Position numbers and translations under genes: made by a program. The notes beneath the pieces were generated by a model, which saw only the letters and a list, made by a program, of their open reading frames with translations, was not told the DNA's origin and made no database searches. This document shows, one piece after another, positions 9,683 to 17,675 of a DNA stretch of 64,000 nt (positions within the stretch are counted from its first letter, which is position 1; each line of letters begins with the position of its first letter). This DNA is from CAVTQZ01 sp963737015 (GTDB lineage: Bacteria; Actinomycetota; Acidimicrobiia; Acidimicrobiales; UBA8190). The stretch spans positions 1,240,001 to 1,304,000 of the forward strand of contig CAVTQZ010000001.1 in assembly GCA_963737015.1 (NCBI GenBank), given 5' to 3'.

Positions 9683-10819
9683 TCATCGTGGTTCCGTGGA
9701 CGTCGATGCCGTCGAGCGTTGCCAGGCCGTCAACGCACCTACCAGCTTGCGTCTTCGCGTTGGCGGCGCGACCGGCTCGTCTCCGAGCACCAACGAGATC
9801 GAAAGCAACAACATCAGGAGGAGGACTCCCGCGAGCCAGAACACTCCGGGAGGTGCCGAGCTCGCGGAGCTCAAAGTCGCACGCGTGGCGGAGCGTCCCG
9901 TCGGAGCGCTCGACGAATTCGAAGAAGGCTTCGACGAGGTTGCAGAAGGCGTCGACACGGGCGTGAACCCGCCGGTCGACGGGGAGCTCGTACCGAGAGA
10001 TGGCACGCTGACCGACCCGGTTCCGAGTGTCGCTGAGGGGCCGGTTCCGCTGGACGGCGACGGACCAGATGAATTGGCAGCCGAGGAAGCGGGTTGGTAG
10101 GTGACGGACGCCGTCAGCTGTGTGATGGCGCTCGTGGGACCGAAGACGACCTGATACGCGCTGGTCGAGTTGGAGGGGTCGTCGGTCACCGCCACGCCCG
10201 TGTTGATCGCGCCTTGTTGCACCCAGCTCTGGGCGATCGGGGTGATGTCCGCGCTGTAGGTCTTCCCCCCGTCGGTGGTGGCGAACTTCGGAGCGTTGCT
10301 CGGACACTGGTCGGCGGGCTTTCCGGAGAACGACTCTGCACCGGCACCTGCACTCCACGAATTGCGCGGGAGGCAGGCGATGATCGGCGGGGCGCCGACC
10401 TGTTGGGGAGTGGTCTGGGTGCCCGCATTCGGGTCCACCGGCAGCTTGACCACGAAACTGACGATCGTCGAGCCGGGCGGGATCGCGCTCACGTCGAACT
10501 CCAGGTACGACTCCTTGTCAGCCTGGCCGTTCACTTCCGGACCCGACACGGCGAGGTCCCCGGAAGGAACGGTGGGATCGCTCAAAGGACTCGGTGGAGA
10601 GATCCCGGTACCGCCGATGTTGGTCGCCTGCTCCCGCCAGTACCAGTTGGTCTGCGTCACGAGGACGGTGGATGTGGCCACCGTGCCCGTCTGGCCGATC
10701 GCCACGGGCTCCAGCACGACGCCGAGTCCGGTCGAGAGCGCCAACACCGCGCCGAAGCGGAGCCACCAAGACGGTCCTCGCGATCGCCCACGCACCCTCG
10801 CGTACCTCTTTCCGCTCAT
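9683..10819 (-). CDS. secreted, C-terminally anchored DNRLRE-like surface protein
   Basis: About 378 aa from the ATG at 10819; an upstream ATG at 10858 is possible, but its extra residues spoil the signal peptide. There is an N-terminal signal/anchor segment, then a beta-rich region containing ESYLEFDVSAIPPGSTIVS, characteristic of DNRLRE-type domains, and two or more cysteines. A ~100-residue Ser/Pro/Thr/Gly stalk follows, then one transmembrane segment (PPGVFWLAGVLLLMLLL) and a basic tail. The order suits a cell-surface adhesin or scaffold. It is first in the transporter operon, seven bases before livK, which suggests a linked role in substrate capture (inference). Confidence 0.7.
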   Translation of the reverse strand: MSGKRYARVRGRSRGPSWWLRFGAVLALSTGLGVVLEPVAIGQTGTVATSTVLVTQTNWYWREQATNIGGTGISPPSPLSDPTVPSGDLAVSGPEVNGQADKESYLEFDVSAIPPGSTIVSFVVKLPVDPNAGTQTTPQQVGAPPIIACLPRNSWSAGAGAESFSGKPADQCPSNAPKFATTDGGKTYSADITPIAQSWVQQGAINTGVAVTDDPSNSTSAYQVVFGPTSAITQLTASVTYQPASSAANSSGPSPSSGTGPSATLGTGSVSVPSLGTSSPSTGGFTPVSTPSATSSKPSSNSSSAPTGRSATRATLSSASSAPPGVFWLAGVLLLMLLLSISLVLGDEPVAPPTRRRKLVGALTAWQRSTASTSTEPR

Positions 10820-10940
10820 GAGGTGGTGGTGGCCCACCAGTAGAACAACGGTCGTCACAGCCGAGCCCGTCGCCGAAATGCATCAAAGCACCATCGCTCG
10901 AGTTGCGGCGCCCGAGTGCCTCTGATCGCCGGTAGGCCAT

Positions 10941-10962
10941 AGTTATACTCGTTGGTATGACT
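10941..10962 (+). promoter_or_regulatory. leaderless promoter and likely VapB operator
   Basis: TATACT at 10944-10949 lies eleven bases before the vapB ATG at 10957, as in leaderless actinobacterial transcripts. AGTTATAC and GTATGACT form an imperfect inverted repeat (7 of 8 matches) around it, a plausible autoregulatory site. Based on sequence pattern only. Confidence 0.45.
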
Positions 10963-11175
10963 CACCGAGTGGGCCCGAAGGGGCAAGTGGTGATCCCCAA
11001 GGAAATGCGTGAGCAGATCGGGATCGCGCCGGGCGACGAGGTCGATTTCTCGGTAGACGGAGAGGCCGTGAAGGTAGAACCGGTGCGCGAATCCGCCCAG
11101 TTGCGGGGCCGCCTTGCTGGCTTTGAGCTCGTCGAGACACTCGAGGCCGAGCACAGGTCGGAAAGGACTCGTTGA
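10957..11175 (+). CDS. vapB: AbrB/SpoVT-type antitoxin (VapB)
   Basis: 72 aa. The first ~45 residues are a swapped-hairpin AbrB domain: VGPKGQVVIPKEMREQIG followed by PGDEVDFSVDG. The acidic/basic C-terminal tail should bind and neutralise the toxin. The stop overlaps the TTG start of the PIN-domain toxin by four bases. A promoter-like TATACT and an inverted repeat sit directly at its start, consistent with autoregulation by the antitoxin complex. Confidence 0.88.
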   Translation: MTHRVGPKGQVVIPKEMREQIGIAPGDEVDFSVDGEAVKVEPVRESAQLRGRLAGFELVETLEAEHRSERTR

Positions 11176-11555
11176 CGATCTGCCTCGATTCGTGGGCGGT
11201 ACTTCGATGGCTCGAGGGCGCAGAGCCGGCTGCCAGTCGGGTCGACGCGGCCGTGGCAGATCGGGCCGTAATGAGTTGGATCAACCTCGGTGAGGTCTCC
11301 TATGTGGTGGAGCGCCGGGCAGGAATAAAAGAGGCGCGCCAGATCGTCCGGGAGCTCCGTAGGCGACTCAGGTTGGAAGTGCCATCGGAGGCTCGCGTCA
11401 TGCAGGCCGCTCATCTAAAAGCTTGGCATGCGGTTGCCTACGCGGACGCGTTCGCGATCGTGACGGCGATTGCGAACGATGCCGACCTCCTGACAGGAGA
11501 TCCCGAGATTCTCGAAGGAGACCCGGAGTGGCCCGTGATCGACATCCGAACCTGA
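11172..11555 (+). CDS. vapC: PIN-domain ribonuclease toxin (VapC)
   Basis: 127 aa. The PIN acidic residues are visible: Asp in CLDSWAVL at the N-terminus, Glu in INLGEVSYVV, Asp in VAYADAFAIVTA and Asp in LLTGDPEI. VapC toxins cleave tRNA or rRNA with a Mg ion held by these residues. The TTG start overlaps the antitoxin stop, so the two are translationally coupled. It is complete and in frame. Confidence 0.88.
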   Translation: MTICLDSWAVLRWLEGAEPAASRVDAAVADRAVMSWINLGEVSYVVERRAGIKEARQIVRELRRRLRLEVPSEARVMQAAHLKAWHAVAYADAFAIVTAIANDADLLTGDPEILEGDPEWPVIDIRT

Positions 11556-11577
11556 CTCTGTACCCCTATCCGCGGCC

Positions 11578-11925
11578 TCAAAGGGCCAGGTGCAAACGGA
11601 GCGCTTCGTTCATCTCGTTCATCAGTGAAGGTGGCACCACGCCGACTCGTCGCCCGATCCGCTCGACCGAAATGCTTCTGATCTGTTCCGCCTGAGCCTT
11701 CGAGTCATGTTCAAGACCGGTCTCGGAAGCTCGCAACAAGACCTGGAAGGGATAGACGTGAGTGACGTTGGAGGTCAGGGGTACGACGGTGACCACCCCG
11801 CGGCCGAGTCGCGCCGCCGATGAGTTCGCACCGTCATTGCTGACAATTACTGCGGGGCGACGTTTAGCGGCTTCTGACCCCTTTGCAGGTTCAAGGTCTA
11901 CGAGTCGGATCTCAGCCCTTTGCAT
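11578..11925 (-). CDS. mazF: MazF/PemK-type endoribonuclease toxin
   Basis: 115 aa. The N-terminal RAEIRLVDLEPAKGSEAAK with RPAVIVSND is the standard MazF beginning, and VTVVPLTSNV follows. The C-terminal QIRSISVERIG segment is also conserved. It lies six bases downstream of a ribbon-helix-helix antitoxin gene on the same strand and converges with vapC. MazF cleaves mRNA at short motifs; the motif cannot be read from sequence. Confidence 0.88.
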   Translation of the reverse strand: MQRAEIRLVDLEPAKGSEAAKRRPAVIVSNDGANSSAARLGRGVVTVVPLTSNVTHVYPFQVLLRASETGLEHDSKAQAEQIRSISVERIGRRVGVVPPSLMNEMNEALRLHLAL

Positions 11926-11931
11926 CAGGAC

Positions 11932-12144
11932 TCATCCGTCGGAAACCGTCGAGTCCCAGGCCTCCGCGTCGCCACCCTCTTCCCATTCGGCGAATGCCTC
12001 CTCATAACTGGCACCGAGCTGTGCGCTGCGCAACATTCGGATCGCCTTGTGGACGACGGCGGATCGAGAGTCGATTCCCTGCACGTCAGCGTAGGAATCG
12101 AGGAACTCCACATCGTCGTCCGGAAGGCTCACACTGAGTTTCAT
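11932..12144 (-). CDS. mazE: ribbon-helix-helix antitoxin of the MazF pair
   Basis: 70 aa. MKLSVSLPDDDVEFLDSYA is the ribbon and first helix of an RHH DNA-binding domain; SRSAVVHKAIRML completes it. An acidic C-terminal tail (EAFAEWEEGGDAEAW) fits toxin binding. The A/T-rich upstream DNA on the minus strand (CCTATGGTAGTATC just before the ATG) looks like a promoter with almost no leader. The operon order is antitoxin then toxin. Confidence 0.85.
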   Translation of the reverse strand: MKLSVSLPDDDVEFLDSYADVQGIDSRSAVVHKAIRMLRSAQLGASYEEAFAEWEEGGDAEAWDSTVSDG

Positions 12145-12433
12145 ACTTTGATACTACCATAGGTACGACGACAGTACGATCACGCCGTCAGAACTCGACA
12201 ACACGGCAATCGTCAGCGCAGGCAGGACGGCGTGAGACGAGAGCGGCCGGCTGCGAAGCGCCTGCCGCGGGTCGGCCTCACGTCCGGTCCGCTCATGCGA
12301 ACCCTGGAAGTCGATGACAACGAGCGCAGTGAAGCTCACCGTCACAACCCGACGATAGGGTCGCCCCAGCAGCCTCGGAGCAGGCGGGAATGTGCTCCCA
12401 GAAACCCAATCTGTTTTGTGTATGGAAGAATTA
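12145..12433. other. gap without a recognisable gene
   Basis: About 290 bases between the antitoxin start and the coiled-coil gene. It contains the promoter for the minus-strand toxin-antitoxin pair at its left end and presumably the promoter of the plus-strand gene at its right end. I see no convincing coding pattern or RNA structure. Confidence 0.5.
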
Positions 12434-12775
12434 ATGTCGATCACCGAGGAGACTCGACACCCGCTTTACGAAAAGCTTGAAGAGGTATTGGGCAGCGATG
12501 AGGCGGCAACTTTGATGGAGCACCTCCCGCCCGTCGGCTGGGCCGACGTAGCCACGAAGCGTGATCTGGATGCGCTGCAAGGGGCGACGAAGCGCGAGTT
12601 CGACGCTCTGCGGCATGACCTTGAGCACCTGGGCGATTCGACGAAACTCGAATTCGTTGCCCTGGAGGATCGCATGAGCGGCCGATTGGAACGGGAGCTG
12701 CGCCTGATGAGCTGGAGATTCATAACTGCTCTCATTGCCGTGGCTGGGGTCGCGATAGCCGCTGTTCGGATCTGA
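12434..12775 (+). CDS. membrane-anchored coiled-coil protein (short paralogue)
   Basis: 113 aa from the ATG at 12434, chosen because it aligns with the paralogue at 14688 (MSITEETRH versus MTISEETRH) and follows GGAAGA. An N-terminal region is shared with the paralogue (YEKLEEVLG, MEHLPPVGWADVATKRD). It carries two imperfect 11-residue units (VATKRDLDALQ, GATKREFDALR), a further helix, and a single C-terminal membrane segment in WRFITALIAVAGVAIAAVRI. Small tail-anchored coiled-coil proteins of this kind are of unknown function. The gene stands alone on its strand. Confidence 0.75.
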   Translation: MSITEETRHPLYEKLEEVLGSDEAATLMEHLPPVGWADVATKRDLDALQGATKREFDALRHDLEHLGDSTKLEFVALEDRMSGRLERELRLMSWRFITALIAVAGVAIAAVRI

Positions 12776-12859
12776 GCCACGGGCTAGTCCGGCGGCTTAT
12801 GAAAGCCCTTCGCCGACCCGCCGTGCATCCGACGAGGCTTTCCATTTTCTTAACCGACT

Positions 12860-13819
12860 CTAGGTTGGTAATGCCTCGCCGTACGTCGCGGTGAGCTCAC
12901 GTCCGGTACGGGCGAGTTGGTCGCGCAGCTCGGAAGGTTCGAGGACCTCGAGGGCCGAACCGAATCCGGCCAGCTCGCCGGCGAGGGAAGCCACGTCGTG
13001 TCCGCGAAGCGCTATCTCGATCCTGCCGTCGGGCCGGGTCGAGCCGATGCTCATGCGGCTCCCGAGCACATAACGGCACACCCCGACGACCCATTCCTCG
13101 GCGGCGGCCATCGCCTCCAGCGGGGCGCGCAGGCGGTCGACCTCCTCCGAGATCATCTTCCAGGCATCGGAGAGGTCGAAGTCCTCGGGACGTACCGCTC
13201 TCTCCCCCGTCGGTTCGACCTTGCTCACGCGGTCGACGCGAAAGCTGCGTTGGCCCTCGGCCGTGTTCGCCACGAGGTACCAGACACTCCCCTTCGCCAC
13301 GAGCCCGAGTGGGTCGACGACCCTTTCGGTCGCTTTGCGGTCGCGTGCGACGTAACCGAGGGTGACCTGCTCGCAGCGCGTGACCGCACGCTGGAGATCG
13401 TCGAGGAACGGCGGCGTGGGCCGGCTGCGGGAGGGAAGATCCCAGCCCGGGGTGTCCACGACCATCGCCTGCGAGGCCACCTCCGCCCGCTCGCGAAACG
13501 GCTCGGGCAGCGCGCGGACGAGCTTTCGAAGCGCCGCCTTCACCTCCGGGGAGACCGCCGCAGGACCGGCGACGAGGAACAGGGCCCGCACCTCGGCCTC
13601 GCTGAGACCGCTCAGGTCGGTACGGCCGCCTCCGAGGAGCCTCCAACCCCCTCCCCGGCCGCGCAGCGGATACACCGGCAGTCCCGCCATGCCGAGCGAG
13701 TCGAGGTCACGTCGGGCGGTCCGTTCCGATATCTCGAGCTCCTCGGCCACTTCGGCGGCGGTCACCTGACCGCGGCGCTGGAGCATGAGCAGAATGGCGA
13801 CGAGGCGGTCCGCCCTCAC
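12860..13819 (-). CDS. HTH-WYL (YafY-type) transcriptional regulator
   Basis: 319 aa. The N-terminal winged helix (RADRLVAILLMLQRRGQVTA, then AEELEISERTARRDLDSL) is of the DeoR/HTH_11 kind. The middle and C-terminal parts form the WYL ligand-binding domain (SVWYLVANTAEGQRSFRVDR near residue 190). It is divergently transcribed from the DinB-like gene at 13883 across only 63 bases, so it probably controls that gene and itself. The effector is unknown; WYL proteins often sense nucleic-acid ligands. Confidence 0.88.
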   Translation of the reverse strand: MRADRLVAILLMLQRRGQVTAAEVAEELEISERTARRDLDSLGMAGLPVYPLRGRGGGWRLLGGGRTDLSGLSEAEVRALFLVAGPAAVSPEVKAALRKLVRALPEPFRERAEVASQAMVVDTPGWDLPSRSRPTPPFLDDLQRAVTRCEQVTLGYVARDRKATERVVDPLGLVAKGSVWYLVANTAEGQRSFRVDRVSKVEPTGERAVRPEDFDLSDAWKMISEEVDRLRAPLEAMAAAEEWVVGVCRYVLGSRMSIGSTRPDGRIEIALRGHDVASLAGELAGFGSALEVLEPSELRDQLARTGRELTATYGEALPT

Positions 13820-13882
13820 GGATCTCAGGATCCCACATGAACCGGACAGCGGTTGACCGGTTTACTGGTCCATTCTTCTCCG

Positions 13883-14521
13883 ATGACCAATACAGCGATC
13901 ACCGAAGAAACAGAGCAGACAGACCCGCGCCCGCTTCTCGCATCCGCCCTCGAGACGGCGCAGGGAGTCGTATCGGGCGTGCGGACGGACCAGGCACACG
14001 ACCAGACGCCTTGTGCGGAGTTCGAGGTGGGCCGGTTGCTCGACCATCTCGTGTTGGTGGTGGAGCGTGTCGGAGCGCTCGGGCGCGGCGAGAGCTTCAT
14101 GGCCATCGAGGAGGTTCACCGCACCGACGGTTGGGCCGAGGACTTTGCCTCCGCGGCGACAGCGTGCGTGGCCGCGTGGGCCGATGAGGAGAGCCTCGAG
14201 CGCACCGTGGTGCTCCCCTGGACGCAGCTGCCGGGCGCCGCGGCGCTCCGCATCTACCTGAGCGAGATCAGCGTGCACACCTGGGACCTCGCCGTCGCCA
14301 CGCACCAGCAGCCGACCTGGGACGAGCGTGTGCTCGAGGAGTCGCTGGACGCGATGCACGCCCAGTTGCCGGCCGAAGGACGCCGGCAGGTGATCGAGGA
14401 GGCGATCAAGTCGATGCCACCGGGGACCCCGGTCTCCGTACCCTTCGAGGACGCGGTCCCGGTGCCGGAGCATGCGCCGCTCATCGACCGGCTCGTGGCG
14501 TGGACGGGCCGGAGGCCCTGA
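13883..14521 (+). CDS. DinB/maleylpyruvate isomerase-like metal-binding protein (TIGR03086 type)
   Basis: 212 aa from the ATG at 13883 (MTNTAITEE); an in-frame start ten codons upstream lies in the shared promoter and is less likely. The fold is a four-helix bundle with metal-binding His in LLDHLVLVVERVG and in SEISVHTWDLAVAT, the pattern of the actinobacterial TIGR03086 family. Relatives are mycothiol-dependent isomerases or transferases; the substrate is unknown. It is paired divergently with the WYL regulator. Confidence 0.82.
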   Translation: MTNTAITEETEQTDPRPLLASALETAQGVVSGVRTDQAHDQTPCAEFEVGRLLDHLVLVVERVGALGRGESFMAIEEVHRTDGWAEDFASAATACVAAWADEESLERTVVLPWTQLPGAAALRIYLSEISVHTWDLAVATHQQPTWDERVLEESLDAMHAQLPAEGRRQVIEEAIKSMPPGTPVSVPFEDAVPVPEHAPLIDRLVAWTGRRP

Positions 14522-14687
14522 ACCCCGGCGCCTTCCCGCAACTTCCAGGTCTCGCATCGACAGGCGGTGTCGACGTCTCGCTGTCATGGCCACCGCGGCG
14601 TCACAGGCCGTCGGTAGCCTTCGCTGCGTGGCTTGAGCCCGGCCCATGGGCTCCCACAACGATTCACCGAACACGTGAGAGAATCAG

Positions 14688-15149
14688 TTGACGATCAGCG
14701 AAGAGACACGGCACCGTCTGTACGCAAAGCTTGAAGAGGTACTCGGTGGCGACGAGGCGACGACCTTGATGGAACACCTCCCTCCGGTGGGTTGGGCAGA
14801 CGTTGCGACCAAGCGCGACCTGGACGGTCTGCGTGTGGCGACCAAGCGCGACCTGGACGGTCTGCGTGTGGCGACCAAGCGCGACCTCGACGGCCTGCGT
14901 GTGGCGACCAAGCGCGACCTCGACGGCCTGCGTGTGGCGACCAAGCGCGACCTCGACGGCCTGCGCACGGAGGTCCATGAGGACCTTGCGGGCGTGCGCC
15001 GCGAGATTGCGGATCTCGGACGACATGTCGAGGTCACAGAGCTCCGGATGGGTGCCCACCTGGAACAAGAGCTACGACTTATGACGTGGAGGTTCCTGAC
15101 TGCGCTAGTCGCCATATCCGGCGGAGTGATCGCAGCGGTCCGCATCTGA
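14688..15149 (+). CDS. membrane-anchored coiled-coil protein with expanded 11-residue repeats
   Basis: 153 aa, TTG start. It is a paralogue of the 12434 gene: the same N-terminus (RLYAKLEEVLGGDEA, LMEHLPPVGWADVATKRD) and the same C-terminal anchor (MTWRFLTALVAISGGVIAAV). Between them are five nearly identical 11-residue units, VATKRDLDGLR, encoded by a 33-bp tandem repeat. Eleven-residue periodicity suits a hendecad (right-handed or straight) coiled coil. The repeats account for most of the length difference from the short paralogue. No ribosome binding site stands out. Function unknown. Confidence 0.75.
   Translation: MTISEETRHRLYAKLEEVLGGDEATTLMEHLPPVGWADVATKRDLDGLRVATKRDLDGLRVATKRDLDGLRVATKRDLDGLRVATKRDLDGLRTEVHEDLAGVRREIADLGRHVEVTELRMGAHLEQELRLMTWRFLTALVAISGGVIAAVRI
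14802..14966 (+). repeat. 33-bp in-frame tandem repeat, five units
   Basis: Units begin at 14802, 14835, 14868, 14901 and 14934. Each encodes [V]ATKRDLDGLR. Units 3 to 5 are almost base-identical and units 1 and 2 differ at a few third positions (GAC/CTG variants), so the expansion is recent and maintained in frame. It is prone to copy-number change. Confidence 0.95.
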
Positions 15150-15192
15150 GATCGCGGAGATCAAGGTCGAGGGTGACGACCGCCCAGAAGCC

Positions 15193-15660
15193 TCAGCGAA
15201 TGGGGGTGATGACGGCGGTCCGGGAGTCGAGCCGGTCGCAGGCCGATTGGGTAGCCCGCTCGAGGTTCATTAGAGCCAGCTCTTCGACCTGAGGCTCGGT
15301 CTGGTTCACGCCGCCGAGCTGGCGGCGGTACTCGAGAAGACGCCGATAGTCGACGAGCTCCTCTGCCACGGCGACCGCATCACGGGCCATCAGCAACACG
15401 TCCTCACCCGTTCTCGTCGCGCCGGGCCCGTGCTTCACCTCATCGAGGGCGCGGATACCGCTCGCCGGCGGAGGGCTTGCGAACAAGTCGTCGACGCACA
15501 CGCGCTCGTACCACGACACGAGCGCTCGTAAGTCGTCGTGACAGTCGCCCGATACCGACGGGTGGGACAGCAGGCGCACGACGCGGAGCCAGCGCGTCAG
15601 CGCGGCATTTGCTATCTGCCCGATCTTTTCGAATCGATCGCCCGTGATCCACTCGGCCAT
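15193..15660 (-). CDS. hypothetical helical protein
   Basis: 155 aa, largely alpha-helical, no membrane segment or signal peptide, no motif I recognise. The ATG is preceded by GGAGG at six bases, so the start is well supported. It includes two conserved-looking stretches (WITGDRFEKIGQIANAAL and EELVDYRRLLEYRRQLGG). It converges with the coiled-coil gene. No function assigned. Confidence 0.6.
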   Translation of the reverse strand: MAEWITGDRFEKIGQIANAALTRWLRVVRLLSHPSVSGDCHDDLRALVSWYERVCVDDLFASPPPASGIRALDEVKHGPGATRTGEDVLLMARDAVAVAEELVDYRRLLEYRRQLGGVNQTEPQVEELALMNLERATQSACDRLDSRTAVITPIR

Positions 15661-16020
15661 GGGGCACCTCCATGGGCAACTTCAGTAGTTCGGTTGCGAT
15701 CACGGCGCAGGATCCGGTGCGACGCGATCCCCCTGAAGCACCCTTGGTCCGGGGGTACCGTCAGGCCACAACCTGCTTGGTAAAAATCTAATCAGTCGGC
15801 GCGCTCTTGTCCCGTATCGTTTGCACGCTTTTTCGACTCATACCCGCGGCTGCGCGTCACATGTGTCACCGATGCCGCCGCGCTGATCACCCTCAGAAGC
15901 ATCGCGGCTTCGCACCGTCATATGCCCTCGCATCGTCGCGTCTGTTTAATCACTGCAACATCTGCGTTTTGAGCCCCGATGGCATCTCGCCATTGCAGAC
16001 ATCGTCTTGCGACTCAGCCC
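15661..16020. other. gene-poor gap of about 360 bases
   Basis: This lies upstream of the hypothetical gene at 15660 and downstream of the GDT1-type gene, so it should hold the former's promoter and the latter's terminator. Its base composition is more A/T-rich around 15780-15800 (GGTAAAAATCTAATCAG). I see no protein with coding character and no tRNA. Confidence 0.5.
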
Positions 16021-16596
16021 TTAGCGCGCTGCGCTCCACGCGCTGAAGCCGGCGAGCACCAGGAGGACGACGGCCATCACCTTTCGCATGGTCGAGACCT
16101 TCAAGACTCGCAGCAGGGCTTGGCCGCCGATGACAGCGAGTCCCGCCACCGCCCACAGTGCCAGCACGGAGCCGACCGCCACTGACAACGGCGAGTGATA
16201 GCGGGCAGCCAGGTTTGCCATGAGGATCTGGGTCAGGTCTCCCCACTCCGCGAGGAACACGACGAGGAAGGCGGTCGCGAGGGTGCCGTGCTTCGACGCT
16301 TCCTTCCGGACGGTCTCGCCTTCGTCGCGTGCGCCGAAGAACCACGAGTAGACGGCTCCGGCGAGGAAGAGCGCTGCCACGAAAGAGTCGAGACCCCTCT
16401 TCGGCAGCACCTCGAATATCGCGACACCCACCGTCGTCGCAATAGCCACGTGGATCGCGAACGCCGCTGCCGCACCGAGGAAGACCTGACGAGGACGGCC
16501 CCGCGTCGCCAATGTGAGGCTGGCGAACATCGTCTTGTCCGGCAGCTCGCCCAGGAAGATCACGGGAAAGCAGATGAGCGCGACGTAGACGTCCAC
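16021..16596 (-). CDS. GDT1/TMEM165-family (UPF0016) cation exporter
   Basis: 191 aa, six membrane segments in two repeats. Each repeat has the family motif: ELPDKT (E17, D20) and EWGDLTQ (E117, D120). Members export Mn2+ or Ca2+ in exchange for protons. The start is a GTG. I looked for a yybP-ykoY manganese riboswitch in the 140 bases upstream and did not find one. It sits downstream of the maleylpyruvate isomerase-like gene on the same strand. Confidence 0.9.
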   Translation of the reverse strand: MDVYVALICFPVIFLGELPDKTMFASLTLATRGRPRQVFLGAAAAFAIHVAIATTVGVAIFEVLPKRGLDSFVAALFLAGAVYSWFFGARDEGETVRKEASKHGTLATAFLVVFLAEWGDLTQILMANLAARYHSPLSVAVGSVLALWAVAGLAVIGGQALLRVLKVSTMRKVMAVVLLVLAGFSAWSAAR

Positions 16597-16738
16597 TAGA
16601 CCGACGCATCCGGGACTTTGTGGGGATCGGGAGGAATCTCGGGGACCGGGACGTGTTTGCGAGACGCGTCGGCGAGGCTATCGCCTCCGAGGCTGAACCT
16701 GGTCGATGAGTCGTTCAGTGCGTCGTTCAGTCCGCCGT

Positions 16739-17530
16739 TCAATAACCGGCCAGGAGAGCCCGCACGCGACCGAGCTCGACCGGCCCCGCATGGCTCGTGA
16801 TGCGACCGGGATCGGAAGGTTGCCGGCCCCACAAGAGGAGCACGCGCGCGGCTGCGTCACACTCCAGTACGGCTTCGCCTTCCCGCGGGCCCAGACTGAT
16901 CGCGATTGCGTGACTCTCCGACGGGCCCGACTGCATGGGGGGCGCCGCTTCCACCACGACGTCGTCCCTGCCGGGGGATCGCAACCTCGTCTTCACGGTC
17001 CGCCCGTCTGTGATCTCCGAGGCGCCTTTCTTCAGGAGCGGCTCTCCCACCGCGTACACCGAATGGGTGGTGAGCCAGGACTGGTTGAGCAGTCGCATGC
17101 TCGTCAGGTCGTCGCCGACGATGTCCCAGCGGTGGAGGATCAGCTCCTCGCGCATGTGCTCCCCGAACCACGGAACCTTCATGGCCCTCCCCGTCCAGGG
17201 GACGATCTCTTCCTGATCGACCTCGTTCGCTTCCTCGAGCACGCCGGCGAGTTGGCCGATCTGCCTATCCAGCGCTCCGAAGAGCTCGCCGTCGGGCATC
17301 TCCCGGTACGCGGGTTCACGCTCTTCGAAGCTACGCGTGCGAGGCACCTCTTCTCCGGCGAGGTGCGCTCCGAGTATTCGCCCGAGCTCCTCGGCGTTTG
17401 CCGCCTGGTGGGCCACCAAGTCGCGCACTGTCCACGCGGCGCACGCGGTGCCGTGGTCGGGACGACGAGACGTCACCGTCTCCCGGAACGCCGTCCACTC
17501 GGGAATGAGCTGATCCACGTTCGGATTCAC
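16739..17530 (-). CDS. maleylpyruvate isomerase family, mycothiol-dependent type
   Basis: About 263 aa from the GTG at 17530. The open frame extends upstream to 17824 but runs antisense over the next gene, so the shorter start is preferred. The N-terminal DinB-like bundle includes WTVRDLVAHQAANAEELG. A metal-site His sits in REELILHRWDIVGDD, and the C-terminal domain ends in DAAARVLLLWGRQPSDPGR as in MDMPI_C proteins. These catalyse mycothiol-linked isomerisation or transfer reactions; the substrate is unknown. Confidence 0.8.
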   Translation of the reverse strand: MNPNVDQLIPEWTAFRETVTSRRPDHGTACAAWTVRDLVAHQAANAEELGRILGAHLAGEEVPRTRSFEEREPAYREMPDGELFGALDRQIGQLAGVLEEANEVDQEEIVPWTGRAMKVPWFGEHMREELILHRWDIVGDDLTSMRLLNQSWLTTHSVYAVGEPLLKKGASEITDGRTVKTRLRSPGRDDVVVEAAPPMQSGPSESHAIAISLGPREGEAVLECDAAARVLLLWGRQPSDPGRITSHAGPVELGRVRALLAGY

Positions 17531-17675
17531 GAAAAGGGAGTACCCCCGCAACGTGCTCGTCACACAGGTGCAGGCCTCGGAGGGCGCAAAATGGGGCAAA
17601 TCCTTGACTTGTGCGTCCCCCGCAGCCACCATGCGGCATCCGTTCCAAGACGGAACGTTCGAAGGGGGGATCGGT

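Noticed and set aside
14802..14966. CRISPR-like array of 33-bp repeats
   Set aside because: The repeats are contiguous with no spacers, keep one reading frame and encode a regular coiled coil.
16597..16738. Manganese (yybP-ykoY) riboswitch upstream of the GDT1-type gene
   Set aside because: The conserved blocks of that riboswitch are not present in this sequence on the minus strand.
16596..16832. Small minus-strand frame ending PEIPPDPHKVPDASV before the GDT1-type gene
   Set aside because: It overlaps the end of the maleylpyruvate isomerase-like gene in another frame, has no ribosome binding site and no recognisable family; a shadow or a decayed fragment cannot be told apart.
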